From positions 7,870,790 to 7,934,789 of the forward strand of contig JAKZAN010000002.1 of NCBI GenBank assembly GCA_023053545.1: DNA of 64,000 nt, given 5' to 3'. The notes below the pieces were generated by a model. The model was not told the origin of the DNA. It did not search any database and saw only the letters and a program-made list of their open reading frames with translations. The stretch is from Lepidurus packardi (lineage: Eukaryota > Arthropoda > Branchiopoda > Notostraca > Triopsidae). The translations under genes and the position numbers were made by a program. How positions within the stretch are numbered: the stretch's first letter is position 1; each line of letters opens with the position of its first letter. Positions 27,787-39,954 of the stretch are shown here, piece by piece.

Positions 27787-29529
27787 TTAACGAATTGAAC
27801 CCATGGTCAACACCGAATTGCGCGTTTTGATGTTCTTCTTAGTTTTGCGTGGTGGCCAGCACTTCCACAAGATTGAAAGTTCATCTTCACCCAATGAAGC
27901 CAGCGTAGTTCCTTCTGGATTGACTGCCAAACCTGCTACTTTCTCCGTATGCTCTGAAAACAGACACAGTGTAGTATTGAAACCTAGTTTGTGGACCGAA
28001 AAGACAAATTTAGACATTACCAGCAAATTTGGCTACAGGTTCGGGTAAGCTCTTATTCCACAAGAGGACACCAGGACAGCTGTTGCCATGAGCAGACGCC
28101 AGTTCTTGGTATTGGGCATTCCATACCAGAGCTGTTACTTCAGACATGCTTGTGCTGGGCTTTTCCAAGGCGCGTAAATGCACCGTGTCGGCCGGTTGAC
28201 CAGTTAAACCGGACCAGAGGCGGATGGATGGTGAAGGGTCACCCGAGCCCGAAGCAAATACATTGGTGAAGGGACACCAGGCTAAGGCTTGGACTTGGCT
28301 TTCGTGAGCTGAGAAATCCAAGAGGGCGTGGTTATGGGCGCGATAGTCCCAGACACTGATCCGACCGGTTTCATGCCCACAGACTAACAAATGTTCTGAC
28401 GAGCTAAGGCAGAGGGCAGAGATAGGCGAGGTAGTGGCCAAGGCGCTAATAGGGTTAAAATTGACTGGGTCCAAATAGTGCACTTTGCCAATCGAAGCGC
28501 TAGACAGCATTTTAAATAAAATATTTAAAATATAATATATATATTTTATAATATTTATTATATAATATTTTATTTATATATGCTTACCAGGCGAGGATTT
28601 TCTTCTGCCATACTACACTGCTAATATAGGGCGTTTGGAGCGTATAGATGCTTTTTTTCTTATTGACATCCCATATTTCTAAGACTTCCTCATTACTAGC
28701 GGCCAACAATTGCGGTGAAAAACCTGCATTCCAGGCCAGGCAGGTAAAGAACCACAAATTCTTCACGGGCTTCAAATGCTGCACAGAGTACTGGTTAGTG
28801 GGATTGCATATGTAAATCCCTTCAGCTAAAGAAACGGCCATCAAGGGCGAAGGATCCCAAGCTATACATTGCGGTGCTGAAATCAAAATTTCCTTGAAAT
28901 ACGTTTCAATTCATTGTTCTTTTATGATTTGGGTTAATTACAAACAGTAAAATACCTTCTTCGATGATTCCAGGGGCAGCCATAATGCGCTCCGGCATAA
29001 GATGAACCTTGCGGTTCTTGCTGAACTTGACATTGGGGACCACTTGTCGATTCGATTTCAACGTAAAGGGCAGAACACGGATAGGACCGAGAGAACGAGG
29101 CGATTTGGGACTTTCAACGTTGAACATATAGTGGTGAGAAGCTTCGACATCCAAAACGCTACGATTCGGGATGTAGCGGTCTGAAATCCGCTGACGTGAC
29201 CTGGGAGTAAGAAAAGGAGTACTTTCTCCTGTAGGCGTCAAATAAGGGGAAGCTAGACCAGGACTAATCGAGAAATTATGCGGTGTTCGAAAATTAGGCG
29301 TTTTGGGAGTCCTGAACATAGGACTGCGGATTCCCAACGTCAACTGCAGGCTTGAATTACTGACACAATGATTAGGAGTGAGGAATTGGGAGTACTTCCC
29401 AGGACTATTACCTAGGAAAATATACAACTTATTATGCTTTTTTAAATAGAAAAACTGCTTTTACTTACTTAAGAGACGCAAATTAGAAGACGTCTTCTGG
29501 GGGGTTCTTATGGAATAGGGTGAACTCAT
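27787..29529 (-). CDS. Cdc20/Fizzy-family APC/C coactivator (divergent, cortex-like)
   Basis: Five exons: 29469-29529, 28956-29411, 28588-28876, 28021-28499, 27787-27953; 483 residues. It would recruit substrates to the anaphase-promoting complex. The N-terminal region (~1-97) is Ser/Thr-Pro-rich, with repeated RTPKTP/LTP-type sites that look like CDK targets. DRYIPNRSVLDVEASHHYM (~98) is the Cdc20-type DRFIPNR segment, followed by a MPERIMAAPGIIEE stretch like the conserved linker before the propeller. WD40 blades follow, including SVWDYRAHNH, QVQALAWCPF and VAGLAVNPEG, and the protein ends in Ile-Arg, the IR tail that docks on Cdc27/APC3. The DRYIPNRS form points to Cdc20 or cortex rather than Fzr/Cdh1. 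Low similarity in the linker and first blades suggests a fast-evolving, possibly meiotic (cortex-like) paralogue; that is inference. Confidence 0.85.
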
Positions 29530-30960
29530 CTTGCAAATGCTTTTTTCTTTTGAAAACTTTGTAAGCTTACGATTGCTTAAGTAAAACTTACTTTATTAGA
29601 ATCACAATTATATTTTGGATAAAAACACAATACACTTAATTTGATGATAAAAACTCACCAGTAAACATACGGACACTTGCGAGCTTTGACACGCATCTCA
29701 ATCAAACATGGCGGCTTGGCGGGAAATAAAAAAACTTTCAACAGTCACTTGTCAACAGAAGCAACACTAGCCACCCACGTTTACAACAACAGCTTCTCCG
29801 GTTGGAAACCCGGTGGTCAAAAGTTACACTACTATGTCACAAAGTTGCTACACGTTATCCGGAAGACAATGACAAAGAGGTGTCACCTATCGCGCTGAGG
29901 ATATTTACCGGAGAACCTTAGTTGAAAATTCGAGTTGAAAGTTCGTATTTGGATTGTAAATTAATTAGGTTACTTAGCTAGCTTAGGTTTCGCTCCATTA
30001 ACTGAACTACTGAAAGTGACACAACAGCGTGAGTAGTCCTGGTCGAAAACTGACATAATAGTGTCACTTTTGGCACCAATATACATTACACCTAAGCTGC
30101 GTTTTCTTTGACGCGCGTTCTTACCGAGTCCGACTCCGTCCCAAGTATAACCACTTCTGTAAAGCTCGCTTATAGTTGTAGTCGCTTATAGATGTAACAT
30201 TTCCACCGATATGAAGTTCCAGAAGGATCTGAATTAAAAAAAGCTGACCCTGCCGATATACTTTGATAGCAGTTAATCGCTAAAGGCAATGCTTTTATTT
30301 CCATTAATCATGAGAAGTTTACGTTTAGAATAGGGTTGTTTACAAACTGACGGTTGCGAAAGCTACAAACCGTTTTATTTGGTATGACGCGTGCGAGCAA
30401 CGTGTCCAAGAACCGTGCTAAATAAAACGACTTTAGCGCTTGACGCGAACGTTCTCACTGACGCGGCTGAACGCGATCATAGCTAATAAAACGAAGTCCC
30501 CATTTCAGGAGAACGTGTTGGTTTATAACTACTGTTACTGAATTGGCTCATAAGGCTTGGCAGTGAATTTGTTATAATTCATGGAAGCTTACGATGGAAA
30601 AGCGAGTAAAATGCGCGCTCCAGTATGCCCCTACCTAAAACTATCTGCTTGCTGTTCGTTAGGGGTGTAAGCAACGTGAGGGGTAAGACCAGCGGATCGC
30701 TAGGTTCATGAACGGCGAACTTTTTAAGCCGTGAACTCCATTGTTGTTGTTACGTAAACAGCACTGGGAGCAAGCTATAAAAGTGCTGAACTGATCAAAC
30801 GAGTTCTTTTAGCTGAACAGAACTTCGATACGTCCACGTCGTCTCTTCTTAATCTTAAACTAAAAGTAAGTAAAACCAACATAGTTCTTATCCAAGAGTA
30901 CACGGAATCTCTTTGTTAGTGTCTGTCGTGGCTTTGGTTGAGCCCTGTCAAGGAAAAACG
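29530..30960. other. Divergent intergenic region (Cdc20-like / C1orf50)
   Basis: 1.4 kb with the promoter of the minus-strand Cdc20-like gene and, near its right end, a TATA box and probable 5' UTR of the C1orf50 homologue. At 30371-30493 CGTTTTATTT, its inverted copy AAATAAAACG and a further TAATAAAACG occur, a possible remnant of a small inverted-repeat element. No coding exon is seen. Confidence 0.45.
30776..30783 (+). promoter_or_regulatory. TATA box of the C1orf50 homologue
   Basis: TATAAAAG in a GC-flanked context 178 bp upstream of the ATG. A GTAAGT donor at 30866 and a TTTGTTAG acceptor ending at 30919 suggest a tiny 5' UTR intron between it and the start codon. Confidence 0.5.
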
Positions 30961-31528
<568 letters not shown>

Positions 31529-31613
31529 GTCATATTTGTATTCCAAACGTGAAAAGAATATTGAAAGAAAACTGCCTCTTTGCTTAAAAGCTCGATGTTT
31601 TTGCTACCCTAAG

Positions 31614-34600
31614 TCACTCTGGCAATCGTCTATAGAAATACAAATAGCCCAGCTCTTTTGGTGGATTCTCGGATAACGCCACTTTCTCATCATTAAAGAT
31701 AATCCATTTGCCGTCGACTTTCATATGGCAAACATAATGACCCACATGGGTAGAACTGCCCATATGAGACACGAAAGCAAATAGTTCGTACTCTAAAAAC
31801 GGGGCAAAAATTTCTCAGAACATGTTCAAATAATTTCAATAATTTTAAAACAATTTCTTACTTCCCATTCCATCTTCGAATTCTTTTTTGACACTCTCAA
31901 TGGCAGGCTCTTCAGCAAAAGCAATTTCATCCGGATGGGAGAAGATCCAGTCTGTAGCTCGTTCGACGTTATTATCCGTATTCCGTAAGGCTGTCACGGC
32001 CTGAGATCGCGCAAAACCCATGGCTTCCAGCATAGCTACCGCGTCTTCGTTGGCTACGAAATTGCCCAACGTTTTCTTGCCTTGAAGACCTAAACCAGGG
32101 GGCATAAAGGGGGCCTCAAAGTCTGGATCAGCCATATGCTCCATGAGCCAGTTGGTGGCAGCTTCCAAGCCTTGATTTTCCGTAAAATACGCTGCTTTCT
32201 TGCAGGATTCCAAAGGAAAACCCATTTCGGTTAGGGACTGGAGGATGGCATCATCAAAATGCACAGCTGGGACATCCCCGCCATCTTCGGGCAGCATTTC
32301 CTCCTTAGGTTGTGGGCCCCGACCGCGCAAGAAACTGATGTCTAGGATATCAGGAACTTCCATAGCCACATCGAGTTTGACAGGTGTCCAATCGGCTCCG
32401 TAGGTGAACTTGCGCAGCTGTAGCATGAGAATACTGGGAAAAGTGGCTAACCGGGTGGTTCTAATGTAAAAATCTTGGTTTTTAACAGCACTCTTGTTTG
32501 AAATGAACAGTTTTACTTTAAAGCTGTCGTTTTGGCCTTTATAGCAGTGCTGTAGAACTGCTGCAGCAATTCAGGTTCTACTAAAGCTTCCAAGCACGCT
32601 TTTAAGGGTATTCTGGGCCTTACAATGTCCTCCGGTTTCCTAAACATAAATACAGACACAAATTAAGTATTAAAAAAAAAAAAAAAATTTATAAGGTATT
32701 AGCTTTTACAGTTTATCGCCTCGCTGCTCGATTTCAGCTTTCTTGGCTTCAAATGCTTTTACTTCAGCTTGATTGATGGCTTTATCCAAAGGCAAAACCA
32801 ACGCCAGATGATACTCTGCTCGATGCGTGTACCGAACTTTGCTGGTACTTTGACAAACGACTCGCTCTTCTACTTGGAATTTAAAGCACATGTTTGGGTT
32901 CTCGCCTTCATCTTTCTGGCACGCCCTCTGGAGCAAAAAGGATTATAAACCGCAATGGACAATATAAAAATTTGACTTACATCCACCATGTTCACTAGAT
33001 GGAAAAAGAATTCAGCTGCGTCTTGCTGTCGCTTGGTAGAAAACTCGGGGTGGCCCTTCCCAATCAGCGTTTTAAACATGATGGGCTTAATCCCAGGGCC
33101 AATGTCTTTCTCATCTCCTTCTGGTGGGTGTGAGTAGCGTCCAGACAGCAATCCTGTTCCTAATTTGGCCCTAACAAAATAATTCCGATTAAACCCAACA
33201 AACGCACACATAAACCGCATACGTACATCTGAGCGGTGAAATCATTGGACGGATCCTGTGTTACTTGACTGAAAATTGTGTCAGCTTGCTTTACGTATCT
33301 ACATACAAAACAGGGTCAAATTGCAAGTAAATTAGGAAAGAAAAGTTCGATTTTTACTTGTCCTGAAAATCTTTTATGGCGAAAACAACTTGGACGACAC
33401 TATTGAGGTAACATGAATTGCCCAGATTCACCATTCCGGTCAGTCCAGGACCTCCTACAGGTTGCAAAACACTCCCGGCTTCTTGAATAGTACTCCACTC
33501 ACCCATTCGCTGGTTCAAATCTATCTCCAACTCAGCCATGGATTTGTCGGTCTTCTTGAGGTACGCCATGTTGATGCCAAAATGTAGCAAATGCTGTTCC
33601 AAGTACGGATCTTCTACCATGTCATCTTCAGCGTAACTGTATACGTCAGCTTGTCCTTCGGAGGTAATTGTACCCAATTTAACGGCCAAAGGGTAACCTG
33701 CGAAAACAGAAATTTTAGCAAATGAGAAGGCAGGATAACAAAAACCTTACCCGTCTTCTCATAATGCTGTACTGCGTGGTTGTTGCCGCCCGTACCATCG
33801 AAGTACTTTCTGCCGCAGAGAATGGTACCATCCGTTAGATTCAACCACAAGTTCTCAGTTTTATCGCAATTAACGCATTGCCAGCCCGTAGGAGGTACTT
33901 TTACACTATTATCCAACTGTTTTAAGTCAGCAGCGTACTTTGAAATGACGCGTTTCTCTCCATCCCAGGTAGTTTCGAGACTCTCAATTTCTTGGCGTTT
34001 TGTAGCTGAATCTGCTGCCAGGACGGCGTCCACAGCTTCCTGAACGTTGAGGGGCAGGTCAGGGCAAGGTAAAGAGATTTCTGTCTTCTCTGGCCAGACG
34101 ACAAGCTGGTATGCCTCTTGGTAGGTGTATTTCTTGGCCGTTTCACTAGGGAAACCGCCTTCCAAACCAATAGCTAGTCGTGTTATCTTTTTTTCTGGCC
34201 CTTCTTCTTGCTTTTCGTCCACTACCTAGGGATTGCGTTGTTTCAGTATAGTTTGGCAAACAGGTGGGGATGTTGTAGTGAATTATATTTACTTGGGCTT
34301 TGGTCCGTTTGATGTTTAAGAAGATTGAGTTGCCTGTCTTGCGGTAATATCGCTCTACATGTTCTGCACCTAAGCCCCAAAATGTGTTCATGCACACAAA
34401 CAATCCTTCGAGACTTTCCTAAAACAAATAAACAGTCAACTAAAACAAACAGTCATCTTCAGCTGAGTTCAGAGTTACGACAGTGCTTATTATGTTTGGT
34501 CTATTAGGTCAAGCTCTGGAATAGAAGCATTAACACAACCTACCGGATTATCAAAGGAAAATACACATTCTTCTTTATGAACTGGATCTCGGGAAGCCGG

Positions 34601-34657
34601 TTTGCGAATTTTATTAGCGTTTTGCACGATTTTATCCAAAACGCCGGCAAACGCCAT
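31614..34657 (-). CDS. USP5: Ubiquitin C-terminal hydrolase USP5 (isopeptidase T)
   Basis: Ten exons: 34544-34657, 34293-34418, 33751-34225, 33358-33697, 33227-33298, 32981-33170, 32710-32927, 32517-32639, 31862-32460, 31614-31792; 811 residues, one continuous frame, near the usual length. It disassembles unanchored polyubiquitin chains. Seen in order: N-terminal region; ZnF-UBP domain (~170-235, [19 protein letters not shown], then [10 protein letters not shown]) that binds the free ubiquitin C-terminus; catalytic Cys box [10 protein letters not shown] (~335); QQDAAEFF; two UBA domains (~620-660, [16 protein letters not shown], and ~690-730, [12 protein letters not shown]); His box HVGHYVCHM (~770); and the closing GYLYFYRR. 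All catalytic residues are intact. USP5 is favoured over USP13 because the catalytic and UBA segments match it best, but arthropods usually have one such gene. Confidence 0.94.
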
Positions 34658-35074
34658 TTTTACTGTTTACAGATGCTTTACAAATTCCGGGTATAAGTAA
34701 AATGCGAACCGGTCCGTCAAAGGAAATGGTTTTACAGTTTCGCATTTTACCAGCACCCTTCCCTGAATCTATTACTTTCAAAAATGCGCCGCTAGATGGT
34801 AGAAGAAGCGCTTTGCTAACACTAAATTCCCCATCACACATTTCTTTCGAATTCACTTCAGATTCAGGCACCATAATCCCCAAACATGTAATGAAAAATT
34901 ATTACTTCTGCAGCGCAATTTGGTATGACTGGAGAAAAAATTAAGAGGATCCAAAAGACGTTTTCGCTCCCTCATTGAACAAAGAAATGCGATTGTTCTT
35001 CTAAAGTTTAAAAGAGAGAAAAATGAAAGAATATTGGGACACGATGCGGAAGACCTTTTCTCTCTTCCTGGTTG
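34658..35074. other. Gap upstream of USP5
   Basis: 417 bp between the USP5 start and the stop of the next minus-strand gene; it should hold the USP5 promoter. ORFs of about 80 codons open on both strands (34632-34944) but show no recognisable domain or splice support, so they are not called. Confidence 0.4.
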
Positions 35075-36947
35075 TTAAGCGTAGAGGGAAAAAGATCGAC
35101 GACGGACATTAGCGTGAAAGTAGTTTTCAATGAGTTGCTCAAAAGCCGCAATTTCAGCCAAGGCAGTCGGATCGATGGCTTTTCTATCCGTTTGTAGAAA
35201 ACTCGCTTTGTCTTGAGACTGCCTGGCACTGGAACCATTGCCGCCATTAGTTCCTGTATTTCCTGGCCAAGCCTCGGCCTGCGGCGTCAGCAGCAACGCA
35301 TCTGTAAGGACAGCAGCTTGTTTGTCGTCATAAAACATGGGCTCATCAGTGTAAAAAATGCCAAGACCATGCTGGAGCTGTGTCGTATGGGTTGGCAAGG
35401 GTACAACCCAATCTGAATGTTCCGCTTCCTCATCTTCATCCCGCCCGCAGTTGTCGGACATGGAAAAGTTGCAACTTGGCCGATGACGACGTCCATAACT
35501 TTTGCTGCATGAAGCAGAACGACTCCTGGGACGGAGCAATCCCGAAGATATATCTGCCAAACTGGGCCACTTGAACAGCCACTTGGATCGGCTACTCTTT
35601 GGAGAAACCACCGCCGCCAATTCTCGGTTCAGTGAGTCGGGAATCGAAGGCACGGAACAACTTGATTGGGTGACAATAATCTCCGGAACTGACAATTGTC
35701 TCGTCTGAACTTTATCTCCTGCAATAAACGGCCCCCCAGGGAAAGTTTTATTATTCGTGCCGTTTCTTTCTGGTAAGTAAAAGGATACCATACGAAATTT
35801 CCCAAAGTTTTAAAACTACAAAAAATGACTTACTGAACTTTCTCAGCGTGCCGAATCGATTTTCATAGGCGACTTCTTGCAATCTCTTCCTTTCCACCAC
35901 ATCTTGAGCCAGCTTCCGCAAACTGTGATCCACTCGGCAAAGTTCTTCTTGCAAACTCCGTAATTGGCCCACATACGATTTCTCGACGTGGCCCTGCTGC
36001 AGTTTCCGTTCAATACTTTCTGCCTTGGAATCGAGAACACAAACATGAGGAAAGAGCTCGAAAAGAAAACAAAGTAACTCAATGAATAAAATCCACTCGC
36101 TTTCTCTTTCGTCTGGGTGAAACTCACTTTAAGTGCGGTGGAGATCTTGCGCTGACGTAACTGAGTCAATTTCCTTTGACTTTCCTGTTCTGCCGCTGTT
36201 TGCCTGCGATTCCACATTGTCGCAGAAGGTAAACAAGGTGTCAACAGAGATCGGGCTTGCTCTTCCATGACCAAGTTTTCCTGGATCCACACTGTCTGGT
36301 CAAAGCGAACCTTAGCAAGTCAGATTCCCTAGCTCGTAAAAATAAAAAACGCTCTCAATACTACTACTACACCGCACCAACCTCAATCCCCCTCCCCCTT
36401 CTTTCAAAGTTTACCTTGACATGCTTTCCCAAACCTTTTGCTCTTGGGGATGCTCTAGGTATACCACGCAGGTACATTACACGTATAAGCGCACGCACAA
36501 ACATACGCTCACTTAACCGATAAAGAAGTTAAGTAAAGAGAACCCGAAACGTGTCCTTCACTCTCCCAAGATAACCAAGTAGATAACCAGAACTCTGGTT
36601 AGAAACGGAGAATTGACACATAGTCGACAAATCCCATTAGATAACTTCAAATGGAGACATATTTCACTAAGCGCTCGGTTTAACCTATATGTGTTAAACA
36701 ATTAGCAACTACATTTGTCATTGGGACAAAAACCACCCAAATGCTCAATCCAGGAGATAATTAAAAATAGAGAAGGCTTAATCTTCGTGGTTGCAGGCCA
36801 CCACAACAAGGACAGAGAGCATATAAGGCTTCAGGCTACCATTAAGTCGTATATCGCATGTCTTGACTGCGTTTCAGCTTCTCCTGGACGGGGATCTACC
36901 TCCTTGTAACTTAATGAGGACAAAATGTTGCTCCATCCAGTTGTCAT
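35075..36947 (-). CDS. Unrecognised coiled-coil protein
   Basis: Four exons: 36900-36947, 36128-36310, 35834-36023, 35769-35075 (read right to left); 371 residues. Exon 1 (MTTGWSNILSSLSYKE, Kozak GCCATGA, donor GTAGAT) joins in phase 0 to VRFDQTVWIQENLVMEEQAR. Residues about 40-140 are strongly helical and charged (ESQRKLTQLRQRKISTALK; SLQEELCRVDHSLRKLAQ), a likely coiled coil. The rest is Ser-, Arg- and Asp-rich with low complexity (RSRSASCSKSYGRRHR; GRDEDEEAEHSDW) and ends in a helix followed by NVRRRSFSLYA. No signal peptide or membrane segment. I recognise no family; a cytoskeletal or adaptor role would be speculation. It is head-to-head with the gene at 37190, 242 bp apart. Confidence 0.7.
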
Positions 36948-37189
36948 GGCAATTGATTCCGCTCTCCTCTAACTACTACATGTTCTCATTGGAATCTTCT
37001 CTTCCCTCGCTCAGTCTGGTGCATTTCATTAAGCGTCTAGTATCGCTAGTGCTTTCGAGTTACATAAACTGGGTTCTCCGAATCAGGACTCCACTTACGC
37101 TGATTTGAGGTATTGGCAAAAGTCACTACTTACAAACAACCGCATAGAAAGTATAATTTGTGTTATCAGCTTTAGAACTCATCGGTTCC
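36948..37189. promoter_or_regulatory. Short shared promoter region between head-to-head genes
   Basis: 242 bp separate the ATGs of two divergent genes, so both promoters must lie here or overlap the genes. No TATA box is obvious. This is inferred from the exon models, not from a motif. Confidence 0.4.
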
Positions 37190-39954
37190 ATGTCGGCTCA
37201 AAACACAGGGTGTCTATTCTACGCAACTTACGCTTCTAAGAATCGCTCTTCCTCGGAATGGTCCGCCTCACTGAGGAGACCCAAAAGCCCACCCCCAACC
37301 GGTACCGGCAGTCGATGGCCGACTCAAACTACACTCTTACGAAAGGACTATGAACGCGGGCAACGTTTCCGATCATTGGCCGTCCAAGGTGCCGAAAAGT
37401 ACCGGTAAGTAGAACGGGTATATAGGCGAAATTAAAATTTACCTGAATTTAGGTCAATACTTGATTACCTCACAATGTAAAAGAACTTGCTGGGGATATA
37501 CTTAAGGTTAAGAATTTATTTCCCCATAAAAACACTATTTTCTTTGCAATGAGAAACAACATAGCATAGTGAAACTAGACTGTTCTTCTCACGAATTAAC
37601 GTTTTCCATCAGTCAAACAAAAGCAATGGATAAAAGCGTTCCTCACAATCAAGGAAAGCGAAAAAGGCTTCCCCTTTTTGTGTCGCTCGCAGTTCACTAT
37701 TATTAAAAACAATAACCCACAATTTTGGGCTCTGCAACTTTTAATATAATAAGAGTTACAAGAAATTAAACTTGGTTTTGGGTGTGAATTTCCAATTAAT
37801 TAAAAGGAAACACCTCTTTGTAGTTAAACTAACTAAAACAGCGAAACTGGGGCGTATACCCAAGCAGCTTTTTAATGCATGAAAACCCGAGGAAAACAGA
37901 GACGACGCAATTATCCATTATGTCTTTATTTCTCTCCTGTTATGTCAAGACTGCTGCAGCAGAGGGAGCAATTGGAGGCTCAGCAAGAGAACCTACGAAG
38001 AGAAAAGGCCTTAGAGCAACGTCGTCAAACACAGAAGCAGCTCTGCGAACGTTTTTTGCGTGCTCCATTACGCCTTTTGACCCGTCTTCCAGCCCGGGCG
38101 TCCGTCACCCCACGGAAGCCCATTCTCAGGACGACTGAGGCGGCCGGTGGTTCTGACAAGTCCCTCTGTCTCCGCGTCCGTTTTGACGGTGAACCAGTCA
38201 GTCCGGCTTTTTCCTATGGCAATGGGTGTGTCCAAGTGGAGCGCCCCGAAAGCCTCACAGATTCTCTTTCGCCTGAACCACCCACAACTCGTCCAAGTTG
38301 GCTGGAGCAACAAGTCGCCAAACGCCGCACGTGGAACTTGCTGCCTCAGGTGGCCGAATCTCCCAAGTCCGACCATGCCTTCGCTCGAGCACCCGTGTAT
38401 TTTGAAATCGAGCCTCCTCGCCACGACAGCTCCATCCCGTCAGACGAATCAGGGTCCAAAGAGCCTTATTCGGGTTGGTCGTCGTTTCCTGGCTGCCTGA
38501 AACGCAACTTTGCTAAACGAAGAACGCAATCGAGTGTGAAAAAACTGGAGAGGGACGCAGGAGCCGTAGTAAAAAGCCGTCCGATGGCGAGACGGAACCG
38601 TGTACATCCTATGAATTCCGCGGGACTGCCTGGGGCGGATATGATGGCGGCGAATAAAATGAAGGTAGTAGCGCGAGAAGACGGATGTCGCCGGGCGGAA
38701 ACATACCAAGACGGATGGGGGGCGATCGTCCTCGGGGACAGGGGCGGTCGTTCATCTTCCACCATGGCTGCAGTTATAAGGAATGGCCTCCGCTGCATGG
38801 CAACAACTCCATCAAGCCACATGGCGGAAGGGATTAATTGCTGCCACCAGGACGAAGAAATACGCCCAGAGAATCATCCAAACCGGAAGGAAAGTACAGG
38901 GCACGACTCGGTGGGGGTCAACGCCCCTGATGTTGCAAAGGATGAGTTCAAAGATCAACCAAAATCACTGCCATCACCGCAAAGAATTTCCTTAACAAAG
39001 CTTGACATTACGAATGGCGGGACGGTTAGCCCGGAGGACTCCAAAGCCATTGATCTACCGGTTCTAAGCAGGGGAGAAGAAGTAAACGCGGATTCCCTCG
39101 GGAAGGGGACGCACGACTTACCAGCTCCAACAGCACATGGCACGCAAAATCCCGAGCTGATATCAGATCAACTCGTTACTTCACCTGAACAGCGCTCGTC
39201 CTCTCCACTCCTCGACGGCAGCGAGCGAGAAATCGCACAAGAGGCAATGGTCCGCGTCGCAGAAACGTCAATCCCGGCTTCTTGGCCTTTTTCTGTTCCA
39301 GAAGACGGCTTAACGACAAAAACGTTGACGAAATTTGCACAGAACTGCGCACGAGTATCGAGTCACACACTCAGCGACTCTGATTCATCGTACGATAACA
39401 AATTGCGGAAGGAAGAGGCCAGCGAGTTAGGATTCTCTAACAGCGTCATCCAAGATTTGGACGAAACCTCCCTCGCTGTAATTTCTGCCCCCGGCACTCC
39501 ATCAACTACCCCACTCGTTAACCACACCCCAACGAAGCCCCTCGTCGGCCCCCAAAAAGTCATTAAAGATACGCTCAACCAGCAATTGCGAAGCCATTGC
39601 TGCCGTGAAACTTCTGAGGTTCGGCATTCTTTGCCGCAATTTCTGCTACTTCAGGAAGAACAATTCGACGAAGCAGAAAAAGAAGCCAGAGAAGAACAGG
39701 AAGGGGTGGAGGAGGACGAAGAAAGCTCCCAATTTTCTATTCCCATTCAGGGTGTCCCAGCTGCAGCACGTGGCGAGCAGGACGGAAGAGTCCATCGCAA
39801 AGACAGTAATTTGCACCGCTGCATCCACCAGGCCGTGCTAAATCGTTTGCTGCCGACGTCCTTGGTCACCGGACTGGCCGATTTGGAACAGCTGCGTCGT
39901 CGTTTGCGCACGTGGCGTAAGTCGGGAAGTATGCGAGTCTCCGCGGAAACCTGA
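37190..39954 (+). CDS. Large unrecognised protein with N-terminal coiled coil and RVxF motif
   Basis: Exon 1 is 37190-37404 (MSAQNTGCLFYATYASKNRS to KYR, donor CGGTAAGT, phase 2). Exon 2 is 37950-39954, after a long pyrimidine tract and TATGTCAAG. Total 739 residues. The junction continues a helix: EKYR then LLQQREQLEAQQENLRREKA, predicted as coiled coil to about residue 115. LCLRVRFDGEP (~150) contains RVRF, a match to the PP1-docking RVxF motif. The middle (~250-600) is low-complexity and poorly ordered, with a Glu-rich patch near 600. The C-terminus (HQAVLNRLLPTSLVTGLADL and LRRRLRTWRK) is helical and compact. A consensus GTAAGT at 39918 could splice out the last ~12 residues to an unseen exon. 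No family recognised. Confidence 0.72.

Noticed and set aside
34632-34944. Overlapping ~80-codon ORFs on both strands upstream of USP5
   Set aside because: Both strands open equally, content is not protein-like enough, and the gap is expected to be the USP5 promoter.
38068-38822. Minus-strand ORFs opposite the large orphan gene
   Set aside because: Shadows of the long plus-strand exon, which has a matching upstream exon and splice sites.
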